Assembly: GCF_030643805.1 (NCBI RefSeq)
Contig: NZ_CP094656.1
Location: 1,364,001-1,428,000 of the forward strand
DNA: 64,000 nucleotides
Direction of reading: 5' to 3'
DNA from: Alkalihalobacillus sp. AL-G
GTDB taxonomy: Bacteria > Bacillota > Bacilli > Bacillales > Fictibacillaceae
The position numbers and the translations under genes were made by a program. The notes beneath the pieces were generated by a model, which made no database searches, was not told the origin of the DNA, and saw only the letters and a program-made list of their open reading frames with translations. The stretch's first letter is position 1. Each line of letters opens with the position of its first letter. Below, piece after piece: positions 17,705 to 24,726 of the stretch.

Positions 17705-17840
17705 AAAACAACCCCCTAATTAATATTGTAGTTAAATAATAACATCAATAATCCAAATTTTGTATTAAATGTAAGGTTAGAGAAAGTTCGGCTACGCTAG
17801 TTGAAGGTTAACTCGAGGATATCTCGAAATCTTACGAAAA

Positions 17841-17872
17841 GTATAAGAGAACCATAAAAGTTATGGTCCTCC
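17841..17872 (-). terminator. Terminator-like hairpin downstream of the secreted protein gene
   Basis: On the minus strand GAGGACCATAA pairs with TTATGGTTCTC around a CTT loop and is followed by TTATACTTTT. It begins just past the stop of the gene at 17882. Confidence 0.6.
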
Positions 17873-17881
17873 TTAAATAAT

Positions 17882-18709
17882 TTATTTTACTTCTATAGAA
17901 TCATCGCTAATAGGGATAACAGAATGTGTTAAGTTTTGCCCATAAATGATTTTCCATTGTCTGTTTTCTTTAAAAACTGCATAAGTTTCCCTAGTTCCAA
18001 AGTGTTCAAAATTAGTTTCTATAAAAGCAATAGCTAGTGTGTCAGATATTATTTCAATTCCTACTGGCTTAATTTTAACTGCTGGCTTTTTACTAATTGC
18101 TTCAAGATGTTTGTCTAGATCAAATTTATTACTGATATGAAGATCTTTCCTATATTTCTTCATTTCATTTATATTCCCTGACTTTATCGCTTGAGTATAA
18201 TTAACGATTGTTTGTTTTACCTCTTCGTAAATTTTGTGGTTTTCCTTTAAATCGGAAAAATGTGCTGTTCCTGTTCCAGGTATACCTTTAACGATTTTCC
18301 ACTGTCCATTCATTTTTAGAACAGGTGCTGTGTTAACAAAGAGTTTATCCTTGTATTTCGCTTCAATTGATACTAATGCTAACTCATCATTTACAACAGT
18401 TACATTTGTAATGTCAGCTTGCTTAAGGGGATGTTTTTTGCAAATAATTGAGTAAAATTCCCTTTCATTACTAATATCCCGGAAATATTTTGAGTTTTCT
18501 ATCATACCATCAACATTACATTGTTTTTGGGCCCTAAGATAATTTAGGACAGCATTCATTGCATTCTCTTTTGTTGCAGCAGAACTATTGCTATTTGTTT
18601 CAGCTTGAGCAATTGAAGTGATGTTTAAGTTGATAAATAATAAGATAAGCACCAAAAATAGCCCAATTTTAACAAACCACTTGGATATTTTATGATCGAT
18701 TGTTGTCAT
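17882..18709 (-). CDS. Exported protein with two NTF2-like repeats
   Basis: 275 residues. The N-terminus is a long signal sequence (hydrophobic residues about 13-33, ending AQA, likely cleaved). The mature part has two similar segments, each with a helical ALxxYLRA or TQAIKSG start and an NGQWKIV or NRQWKIIYG strand, as in DUF4878/lumazine-binding-like NTF2 folds. Such domains are often lipid or peptide binding; the role is unknown. ATG start behind GAGGTAG. Minus strand, like the Shedu gene that it precedes by about 180 bp. Confidence 0.6.
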   Translation of the reverse strand: MTTIDHKISKWFVKIGLFLVLILLFINLNITSIAQAETNSNSSAATKENAMNAVLNYLRAQKQCNVDGMIENSKYFRDISNEREFYSIICKKHPLKQADITNVTVVNDELALVSIEAKYKDKLFVNTAPVLKMNGQWKIVKGIPGTGTAHFSDLKENHKIYEEVKQTIVNYTQAIKSGNINEMKKYRKDLHISNKFDLDKHLEAISKKPAVKIKPVGIEIISDTLAIAFIETNFEHFGTRETYAVFKENRQWKIIYGQNLTHSVIPISDDSIEVK

Positions 18710-18817
18710 CTAGCTACCTCATTTCGTTTGTAATTTTCACTGTGTATTGTTTACCAACTAAAGAAGATTATGTGTAGGAATTAAGTAGAGATGAGATTTT
18801 TAAACTAGTTGGTTTAT

Positions 18818-18843
18818 CACAGCATCGGGCACAATTTAGAAGT
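18818..18843 (+). repeat. Arms-only repeat remnant, copy R10
   Basis: CAGCATCGGGC joined to ACAATTTAGAAG, the same kind of arms-only junction as R9. One of three repeat remnants in the 18710-19094 gap. Confidence 0.45.
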
Positions 18844-18863
18844 ATTGCAATGTGTTCGTTATG

Positions 18864-18898
18864 TAAGAAATGGGGGCTTTTCTGCAATAAAGCCATTC
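18864..18898 (+). repeat. Repeat remnant, copy R11
   Basis: GGGGGCTTTTCTGCAATAAAGCC: the inner stem GGCTTTT/AAAGCC and the conserved TCTGCAATAA loop without arms. Confidence 0.45.
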
Positions 18899-18911
18899 AG
18901 AACAGTTTAAA

Positions 18912-19028
18912 AACGATCTTCAACAATCGGGCGCGTTTCTGAAATAAGGATAGCATCTTTATTATGTGCCCCAAAGGTTATGAGACTACCCTGAAAATCG
19001 TTTTTCTTAGATTGTTGAAGAACTTAAG
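18912..19028 (+). repeat. Repeat copy R12 next to the recombinase gene (possible primary recombination site)
   Basis: Left arm AACGATCTTCAACAATCGGGCGCG (18912-18935) and inner part (TTTCTGAAATAAGGATAGCATCTTT) fit the consensus. A right arm TAGATTGTTGAAGAACTTAAG sits at 19008-19028, further away than in other copies. CTTCAACAAT (18918-18927) and ATTGTTGAAG (19011-19020) are exact inverted repeats. The copy ends 66 bp before the recombinase start. Confidence 0.6.
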
Positions 19029-19094
19029 TATGAAATTTACTCTTTATGAGCATAATAGAATTAAGATTAAGTGGTTCATAACCTGGGAGAGTGA

Positions 19095-19943
19095 ATGGCC
19101 ATGCTATTATCTGAAGCTTGGGAGAAGTATCAACTTGATAAGAAAATCGAAGGGTATTCAGCTTTAACATTGAAAACCTATTGCTTTCAATACAATCTGT
19201 TATTAAGATTTTTTGGCAATATTGATATGAGTGAATTTACTACAGAAAAACTCAAAAGCTACTTAATTGAGGCAGGAGAACATTTAAAACCGTCTAGTCT
19301 GGGGTATCGTGTTCGTTGTATTCGATCACTTTTTAAATGGACATACGATGAAGGGTTCATTTCCAAGAATCCAGCTGCAAAATTGAAAGAACCTAAGCTG
19401 GGCAAAAGGATCCCAAAATTCCTTTCAGAGCTCGAAATAGAACATCTCAGAGAAGCTTGCCATACTTCCATGGAAAATGCATTATTTGAATTTTTTTATT
19501 CTACCGGATGCCGTATTGGAGAAGTTGTAAAACTCAATCGGGATGATATTAACTTCACTACGAATTCCGTTATTGTACATGGAAAAGGAGATAAGGAAAG
19601 AGAAGTGTATTTTAATACTCGATGCTCCTTGTGGTTGAAAAGATATTTAGATGAACGGAATGATGAGGAGCCATGCCTGTTTATCACCGAAAGAAGGCCC
19701 AAAAGACGTATGAGTATTGACCTTATGAGATATATCATTAAGCGTATATCAAGTCGTGCTGGAATAAAGAAGAGTATTCACCCGCATCAATTACGACATA
19801 GTTATGCGACTCACATGATCAACAACGGGGCACCTCTTGAAGTCATTCAGAGCTTACTTGGTCACGAGAAAAGTGAAACCACGAAGATATACGCCCACCT
19901 AAGTGGAAAACTGAGACATGATTTCTATAGCAAATATTTCTAG
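19095..19943 (+). CDS. Tyrosine recombinase, Xer-like
   Basis: 282 residues with a SAM-like core-binding domain (about 1-100) and a catalytic domain. The full catalytic set is present: Arg140 (GCRIGEV), Lys164 (HGKGDK), His231 and Arg234 (HPHQLRHSYATH), His257 (LLGHEKS) and nucleophile Tyr266 (KIYAHL). Length and spacing are those of XerC/XerD; I see no IntI-type extra helix between the Lys and the HxxR box. It is unlikely to be the housekeeping Xer because it sits in accessory DNA, flanked closely by repeat copies R12 and R13. It may move the repeat-bounded units. GGGAG precedes the start; ATG 19101 is an alternative. Confidence 0.92.
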   Translation: MAMLLSEAWEKYQLDKKIEGYSALTLKTYCFQYNLLLRFFGNIDMSEFTTEKLKSYLIEAGEHLKPSSLGYRVRCIRSLFKWTYDEGFISKNPAAKLKEPKLGKRIPKFLSELEIEHLREACHTSMENALFEFFYSTGCRIGEVVKLNRDDINFTTNSVIVHGKGDKEREVYFNTRCSLWLKRYLDERNDEEPCLFITERRPKRRMSIDLMRYIIKRISSRAGIKKSIHPHQLRHSYATHMINNGAPLEVIQSLLGHEKSETTKIYAHLSGKLRHDFYSKYF

Positions 19944-19985
19944 GTAAGCACGTTCTTCATGGAGCGAGCTTTTTTCATATTTAAT
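19944..19985 (+). repeat. Repeat copy R13 / terminator after the recombinase gene
   Basis: Starts within 1 bp of the recombinase stop. AGCACGTTC pairs with GAGCGAGCT (one mismatch) and is followed by TTTTTC, so it can act as a terminator. It matches the inner part of the consensus and continues into a weak right arm with GATTGAGTTA. Confidence 0.5.
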
Positions 19986-20013
19986 GGAATTAAAAGATTG
20001 AGTTATATACCGA

Positions 20014-20036
20014 GTTTTGAAATAATTGGTATTAAG
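20014..20036 (+). repeat. 23-bp sequence identical to 13899-13921
   Basis: Second copy of the shared junction sequence, again between a repeat with GATTGAGTTA and an arms-only copy (R14). Confidence 0.7.
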
Positions 20037-20064
20037 TTAAAGGGCAGTTATCAGGAATAAAAAT
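20031..20064 (+). repeat. Arms-only repeat, copy R14
   Basis: TTAAGTTAAAGGGC joined to AGTTATCAGGAATAA, a right-arm-like sequence, with no inner hairpin. Confidence 0.45.
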
Positions 20065-20106
20065 ACGCCGATTTCTTGAAGTCTTGTATTATGGAGGGTG
20101 ACGAAT

Positions 20107-20574
20107 ATGAAAAAATATTTGCCTTTACTAACTGTTTTACTAGCTATACTAATAGGATGTCAAAATGAAACAGTTAAAGATGAAAATTGGGAACCGTCAA
20201 GTACATTCAAAACTACCGAGAATAGAGAAATGATAGGAATGGAAAACCGAATTGGTGTCATTTGTACTACTGAATTAAAAAGCAATAGCCCAGCAAAGTG
20301 CATGTGGCATTTTTGGGATGATACGTTACAGACATCAAAAGAATATACTGTTAGGGTCGAGGGAATTATGGAAGAAAATAATAAAAAATTCCCCGTTTTA
20401 ACCCCATTAGATGGAGAGCCTACGTATACCCAAAAATTAGGTTTGATGGGTTCTAATAACGGAGCACCATTCCATCTCCCATCTCGTTTATTGTTTCCCC
20501 ACAGTGGGGTATGGAAAGTATCTATTTACTTCAATGATGATTATTTTGATTCAATTATATTAGATGTAAAGTAA
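20107..20574 (+). CDS. Lipoprotein, probably DUF4871-like
   Basis: 155 residues. Start set at ATG 20107 behind GGAGGGTG; the upstream GTG 20098 lies in that site. N-terminal lipoprotein signal with lipobox LIGC (Cys18), so the protein should be anchored on the outer face of the membrane. The rest (WHFW, EYTVRVEGI, HSGVWKVSIYF) forms a single beta-rich domain that resembles DUF4871; that name is only moderately sure. Single gene between R14 and R15. Confidence 0.6.
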   Translation: MKKYLPLLTVLLAILIGCQNETVKDENWEPSSTFKTTENREMIGMENRIGVICTTELKSNSPAKCMWHFWDDTLQTSKEYTVRVEGIMEENNKKFPVLTPLDGEPTYTQKLGLMGSNNGAPFHLPSRLLFPHSGVWKVSIYFNDDYFDSIILDVK

Positions 20575-20600
20575 TCACTTATGGGGAAGGTTAATGCGAC

Positions 20601-20676
20601 GTCGTTCTTCCACAAATACTGCATAAGGTTATCGTCTTTCTCTGACTGAAAATTGCGCAGGATTGTTAAGGATAGT
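20601..20676 (+). repeat. Repeat copy R15 (degenerate, full length)
   Basis: CGTTCTTCCACAAAT, then CTGCATAAGGTTATCGTCTTTCTC, then GCGCAGGATTGTTAAGGATAG: left arm, inner part and right arm in the standard order. Confidence 0.5.
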
Positions 20677-20728
20677 TGTAAATGACTTGGGGAAAATACA
20701 CCTAAATCTATATTTTCAGGTGATGTAT

Positions 20729-21292
20729 ATGAGCTATAGAACTTCCCTTTTAATACTTGTATTCAGTATCTTAATTTCTGATATAAGTTTAAGTGCAGCC
20801 TTTGCAAATGAAAATGTCAAGCCCAGACCTTATGAAGAGATTTATCCAGAAATCGGCTATAAATCGGTAGAAGAAGCGAAAAGGGAATTTGAACAACATT
20901 TTAAGAAAACCTTAAAATTACCGCTAAGAGTTCCTCCAATCGAATTCACACACTATGTCGGAAGATTTAGTGATTTAGAAGGAGAACTAAACGACTCATT
21001 TGAAGTGGAATTTATTAGTGATCAATCACCTAAAAATCACTATAAAATCAATGTGAGACCTATAAAGCATAAAATACCGATAAGAGATGATAATGTTTTA
21101 AGATTATATAAACTAAAAAACGGAAATGAAGCAGTATATACGAACATTTCAGGTTTTAATGTATTGGTTTTTGAAAGAGGTAGTTGGCAATATATGCTTA
21201 GTATAAATAAAAAAGTATCTGATAAGGTTTCCCCCGAAATCTTAGTTCAGATAGCGAATTCAATTGATTATTCTACTGAGATAAAAAATTAG
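20729..21292 (+). CDS. Secreted protein of unknown function
   Basis: 187 residues from ATG 20729, chosen because AGGTGAT at 20718-20724 is well spaced. Signal peptide (MSYRTSLLILVFSILI..) with likely cleavage after AFA near residue 25. The C-terminus (YTNISGFNVLVFERGSWQYML...SPEILVQIANSI) looks like a DUF4367-type domain found in exported and anti-sigma proteins; this is a weak assignment. Single gene between R15 and R16. Confidence 0.6.
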   Translation: MSYRTSLLILVFSILISDISLSAAFANENVKPRPYEEIYPEIGYKSVEEAKREFEQHFKKTLKLPLRVPPIEFTHYVGRFSDLEGELNDSFEVEFISDQSPKNHYKINVRPIKHKIPIRDDNVLRLYKLKNGNEAVYTNISGFNVLVFERGSWQYMLSINKKVSDKVSPEILVQIANSIDYSTEIKN

Positions 21293-21293
21293 T

Positions 21294-21326
21294 TGTTAAA
21301 CTAAAGGGAGCTTATCCGAAATAATC
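21294..21326 (+). repeat. Left half of repeat copy R16, cut by IS3
   Basis: TTAAACTAAAGGGAGCTTATCCG matches the start of R3. The IS3 terminal repeat begins at 21327. Beyond the IS (from about 22806) CAGCACTCCTTTTTTT could be the missing second half. Confidence 0.45.
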
Positions 21327-21359
21327 TGTATCCCTTGTAAAGGACAATTTTAAAAAAGG

Positions 21360-22218
21360 CTAGGCTGCGTTAAGAAGATGATCTCTGTATTGAACAGGGG
21401 TCATCTTTTTCATATTCCATTGGTATCTATAGGAGTTGTAGTATTTAATGGCAGTTTTTACTTCCCGTTTAAGATCTTTCAGTGTTTTACAGGATTTTAT
21501 TTCAGCTAAATCTTTGAAATGACCAAAAAAGGATTCCTGTGGGGCGTTGTCCCAACAATTCCCCCTTCTGGACATGGACTGGCCCAGTCGATGTTTCTTC
21601 ACCAACTTTTGATATACAGGGCTGGTATAATGACTCCCTTGATCAGAATGGATGTAGGCTCCTTTAGCCAGTTTAACCTTCCTATTCTTCTTTAACTTCT
21701 TAAGCGTGTCCATAGCGATGTCGAGCGTAATTCGATCCGAAACATTATGGGCCAATACTTCATTGGTAGAGGCATCTATAATGGTTGATAAATAAGCCCT
21801 TTCCCCTTTCCCCTTTCCCGAAGTAGAGATATGTGATGTCTGTAAGCAGCACCTTATAAGGTACTTCCTGTTTGAACTCTCTGTTAAGCTGGTTCGAAAC
21901 GACTTTGTGCTCCTGGGTGGCTTTCATAATACGCTTGTAAGGATTCGCTCTCCGGATAGGACATACAATGCCATACTTGTTCATGACTCTCCCGATTCTT
22001 TTAAGGTTATAGACAATATTAAATTGACCTGCCAGTATCATTTTAATTTGGCGGGCTCCTTTTTTACGGTTCTTAAAGTGAAAGGCTTTGAGAATAACAT
22101 CCCGGACAACTTCATCCTTTTTCTCTTTTTCCCTTCTTCGCTTTACTTGTTTCGCTGAAAAATAGTTATAGTAGCCTTGACGAGATACGCCTGCCGATTT
22201 ACAAAGGTAAGTGATCAT
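21360..22218 (-). pseudogene. IS3 transposase OrfB, disrupted by a 7-bp tandem expansion
   Basis: DDE integrase of the IS150 type: LLTDITY in the upstream piece (22218-21760) and HSDQGSHY plus WDNAPQESFFGHFK in the downstream piece (21755-21360). Between them three tandem copies of GGGAAAG (minus strand; CCCTTTC on + at 21797-21817) are present. Two copies would give YFGKGERAYLSTIIDAST in one continuous frame, the expected family sequence. The third copy shifts the frame and brings a stop after RCLYQ. All catalytic acids survive in the DNA but on separate ORFs. Confidence 0.85.
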
Positions 22219-22283
22219 GTTTTTTAACTTATATTTCTCAATGACGTATCGAATGAGGACGAACTTCTGATCAGCTGATAAGA

Positions 22284-22703
22284 TCAGTTCTTTTTCTTTA
22301 GCCCCCTTTCGGCGAACTTTATCTTTTTTAGCAATTCGTTCTCTGCTTTCAATAAATTATTTTCCGCCTCTAACCTTGCATATTTTTCTTCATTGGAAAG
22401 TTCTCTTTTCCTTGGTCTTCCTGATTGTCCTCTTCTTGCATCCTGAAGTCCCAGTGCTCCATTTTTACGATAGGCTTTCCCCCACCTTTCAGCAGAACAT
22501 TTAATACGTCTAGTTCCAATAATCTCTGTATCAAACCCGTACTCTTCAAAAATCTCTCTAGAGAATTTCCCACGTTCCTTTTGAACAATAAACAGCTGCT
22601 TGAATTCATCAGTATAGGTGATGGCTTTTGAAGTAACGGACTTAACATAAGGATTTTTTGATAATAGTTCGATCTCTTTTTTTGTGAAGCATTTTTTACT
22701 CAT
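22284..22703 (-). CDS. IS3 transposase OrfA (helix-turn-helix)
   Basis: 139 residues with an N-terminal part (YTDEFKQLFIVQ..REIFEEYGFD) resembling IS150/IS3 OrfA, a second helix-turn-helix (CSAERWGKAYRKNGALGLQD) and a C-terminal leucine-zipper-like coil (YARLEAENNLLKAENELLKK). In intact elements a -1 frameshift fuses it to OrfB. OrfA itself looks intact. Confidence 0.85.
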   Translation of the reverse strand: MSKKCFTKKEIELLSKNPYVKSVTSKAITYTDEFKQLFIVQKERGKFSREIFEEYGFDTEIIGTRRIKCSAERWGKAYRKNGALGLQDARRGQSGRPRKRELSNEEKYARLEAENNLLKAENELLKKIKFAERGLKKKN

Positions 22704-22829
22704 GTGTGTTCTCCCATCCCATTTTTCACTCTAATTGTACACAAAAAGACCCTGCAGAGTAGACCTTTTTTAATGTGTCTACTCTACAGGGTACAGTTTA
22801 ATATTCCAGCACTCCTTTTTTTAATTTTG

Positions 22830-23090
22830 TTTTAAGCAGTAGTAACAATTTGGAAAGTTACACCAAATTTATCCGTAACATTACCATAAGCAGGACTAAA
22901 TGGGGTTTCTCCAAGTGGATGATTTACTTGTCTTCCTGCAAGGCTTCAAACATTTGCTTTGACTTTTCCAAGTCCTTACTTGTAATGCATATTGTTAGTT
23001 GGTCTCCGGCATGAGTTGTTGTACCTATACAGTCTGAAAATAAAAGTTCTGTTTCACCAACTCATATTGTAATATTTTAAATTCCTTCCA
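22830..23090 (-). pseudogene. PhnB-like VOC family protein, remnant
   Basis: No long ORF, but on the minus strand two pieces read as a glyoxalase/PhnB-like protein: ETELLFSDCIGTTTHAG..LTICITSKDLEKSKQMFEAL, then in another frame GRQVNHPLGETPFSPAYG followed by VTDKFGVTFQIVT and a stop near 22834. A one-base frameshift near 22945 separates them, and the N-terminus has an in-frame stop and no start. It fills most of the gap between IS3 and the monooxygenase gene. Confidence 0.65.
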
Positions 23091-23161
23091 GGAAAAAACC
23101 ACCATACAAATTTGGTATTATCAAGTGGAATAATCAACATTAAACTTTAACAGAACCTTAT

Positions 23162-23464
23162 TTAAAATGGTGAGCCCGATTTTTCGATTTTATGCTTCTG
23201 CATCTCTCCTCCGAGAATTGGAGTAATCTCTTTCGGTGGATTTGCCACAGCACGCCACGAATCTAGATCTTCTTCGGATTGCCAAAATTCAAAATTATTC
23301 ACACGACCTGGATCCACTGGGTCTGCTGTGATTGCTAGGTCCATACAACCAGGTGCACTCCTTGCTCGTTTTACGAGATCCTCATGAGCCTTCACAACCT
23401 CATCACGTTTATTCGGGTCCACCTTAAACCACCCCGCTATAATCACCTTATTGTTTTCCACCAT
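23162..23464 (-). CDS. Antibiotic biosynthesis monooxygenase (ABM) domain protein, YgiN-like
   Basis: 100 residues from ATG 23464, following AAAGGAG; the first of two adjacent ATGs is too close to that site. Single ABM ferredoxin-like domain: IIAGWFKVDPNKRDEVVKAHEDLV, APGCMDLAITAD, FEFWQSEEDLDSWRAV. Such small dimeric proteins are quinol or heme-type monooxygenases. It is divergent from an HxlR regulator, a common pairing in Bacillus for quinone or electrophile responses. Confidence 0.82.
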   Translation of the reverse strand: MVENNKVIIAGWFKVDPNKRDEVVKAHEDLVKRARSAPGCMDLAITADPVDPGRVNNFEFWQSEEDLDSWRAVANPPKEITPILGGEMQKHKIEKSGSPF

Positions 23465-23539
23465 CATTCTCCTTTCAAATAGATTGTTCAATTTTTTAAT
23501 TTTCACTTTCATTATAATAGTAATATAACACAATTCACT

Positions 23540-23569
23540 TTGATTATCAAACTAAAAATTGATATAATC
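23540..23569 (+). promoter_or_regulatory. Sigma-A promoter for hxlR-type gene with overlapping dyad; predicted leaderless transcript
   Basis: TTGATT (23540-23545), a 17-bp spacer and TATAAT (23563-23568). The first transcribed base would fall about 7 bp later, at or next to the ATG at 23575, and no ribosome binding site is present. GATTAT (23542-23547) and ATAATC (23564-23569) form an inverted repeat across the promoter, a likely HxlR operator shared with the divergent gene. Confidence 0.65.
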
Positions 23570-23574
23570 AGATT

Positions 23575-24036
23575 ATGAAACGAGAAGAGAACAAATCCCA
23601 ATGTCCGATAAACTTTACGGTTGAAATATTCGGCGATACTTGGTCGCTACTTATCATCCGCGATATAGCCGCTCTCGGCAAGAAGACTTTTGGAGAATTT
23701 TTGGAGTCAGAGGAACGTATCGGTCCGAGCGTTCTGGCGGAACGACTTACTCACCTGGAGAGAAAGGGGATTATAAGAAAAAGGCCAAGCGAAAGCGACA
23801 AACGGAAGTTTATTTACTCACTAACCGACAATGGATTGAACGCACTTCCGATCCTGTATGAAATCGCATTTTACGGCTCGCAGCACAGTCCTGATCCAGA
23901 CGCGCCCGATGTATGGTTCAAATCGCTCGAATATGACAAACAGGAGGTTATCCGGTTATGGCGTGATGCGATTCAAGCAGGAAGTTCTTTTTTCCTTGGA
24001 CCGGATAGTGTAGTAAAAAGATTAGGACTAGAATAG
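23575..24036 (+). CDS. HxlR family transcriptional regulator
   Basis: 153 residues with the HxlR winged helix: CPINFTVEIFGDTWSLLIIRDI, FLESEERIGPSVLAERLTHLERKGII, and the wing ESDKRKFIYSLTDNG. One Cys near the N-terminus (CPINF) matches the redox-sensing Cys of HypR/YodB-type members, so it may respond to electrophiles. It is about 50 residues longer than typical HxlR proteins at the C-terminus. Divergent from the ABM monooxygenase gene, which it probably controls. Confidence 0.88.
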   Translation: MKREENKSQCPINFTVEIFGDTWSLLIIRDIAALGKKTFGEFLESEERIGPSVLAERLTHLERKGIIRKRPSESDKRKFIYSLTDNGLNALPILYEIAFYGSQHSPDPDAPDVWFKSLEYDKQEVIRLWRDAIQAGSSFFLGPDSVVKRLGLE

Positions 24037-24090
24037 TTATGAGTGGAATATATAATCAAACCATACACAAATTAAACGATGAAATAAAGT

Positions 24091-24135
24091 CTTCTCATTA
24101 GCATAAAAAGTCTAATGAGAAGGCTTTTTGCTTTT
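24091..24135 (+). terminator. Rho-independent terminator after the HxlR gene
   Basis: An 11-bp perfect stem CTTCTCATTAG / CTAATGAGAAG with a 10-nt loop, followed by GCTTTTTGCTTTTTT. Confidence 0.85.
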
Positions 24136-24333
24136 TTATGTGGTCAAAATATGGTCAATTCGTTGTCCTGTATATCTCCATTAGTTACTCTAAAGAAATA
24201 TAAATTCTGATTTTTATATTGTCACTTGAACAGGTCCAAGAACTGTTGATAGCTAATTAAATCAGTAGTTTTGTACTACGAAAGTTGAGTAATTTAATAT
24301 ATAAATTTTTATTCAATTGTAGATCTGTCTAAA

Positions 24334-24360
24334 AACAATCTTCAACAATCGGGCGCGTTA
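24334..24360 (+). repeat. Repeat copy R17 (left arm only)
   Basis: AACAATCTTCAACAATCGGGCGCGTTA, an excellent left-arm match. The sequence then diverges completely, so the rest has been replaced or deleted. Confidence 0.6.
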
Positions 24361-24615
24361 ATGGAGAAAAAAAGAGCTCAAATTCTCTATTTTAATACAG
24401 AAGAATTAGGCCATTTATATTGGAAATTCCATGACATTTTAAATCCGCATTTACTTTGACGCTACCATAAGGGGAAAAATAATATTTTTTTGGATGTGGA
24501 CATCATCATTTCCGTTATTGGCAATACGTTCCACTATTCTAATATCTATTTCTAATGTTTTGAGTTAAATAGCGGAATCAGTGACCTCCAAACCCAAGAA
24601 AAAGCAAGAATGTAC

Positions 24616-24649
24616 GGAAATCTAGCGGATCTATGTCCGCTAGATTTCC
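24616..24649. repeat. 14-bp perfect hairpin
   Basis: GGAAATCTAGCGGA / TCCGCTAGATTTCC with a 6-nt loop. No T-run follows on either strand, so it is not a standard terminator. It lies 77 bp after the end of the minus-strand DUF6220-like gene. Confidence 0.6.
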
Positions 24650-24726
24650 ATTTAAGGAGTCATTTCTCTTGTCTATACTTTACTTAAATTTACTTCCTTG
24701 TAATTCACTATTACACAGGGGATATT

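Larger units (their letters stand above)
21327..22795 (-). mobile_element. IS3 family (IS150-like) insertion sequence, inactivated
   Basis: About 1.47 kb, bounded by imperfect terminal inverted repeats: left TGTATCCCTTGTAAAGGACA and, on the opposite strand at the right, TGTACCCTGTAGAGTAGACA, both followed by TTAAAAAAGG. It carries orfA and a frameshifted orfB on the minus strand. The flanks show no obvious 3-4 bp target duplication. A near-perfect extra repeat (GTCTACTCTGCAGGGT) lies just inside the right end. Confidence 0.8.
24136..24726. other. Gene-poor region with repeat remnant R17 and a long hairpin
   Basis: No gene with a ribosome binding site was found. It contains the repeat left arm R17, an unsupported 32-codon ORF after it, and a 14-bp perfect hairpin at 24616-24649. 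A minus-strand stretch around 24465-24570 reads without stops for about 37 codons but has no start. Confidence 0.5.

Noticed and set aside
3535-20676. CRISPR array as an explanation of the repeats
   Set aside because: Spacing is irregular and gene-sized, repeats are degenerate and palindromic, and no cas genes are present.
24361-24459. 32-codon ORF (MEKKRAQILYF..) after repeat arm R17
   Set aside because: Reads smoothly but has no ribosome site and is too short to support; perhaps a gene fragment.
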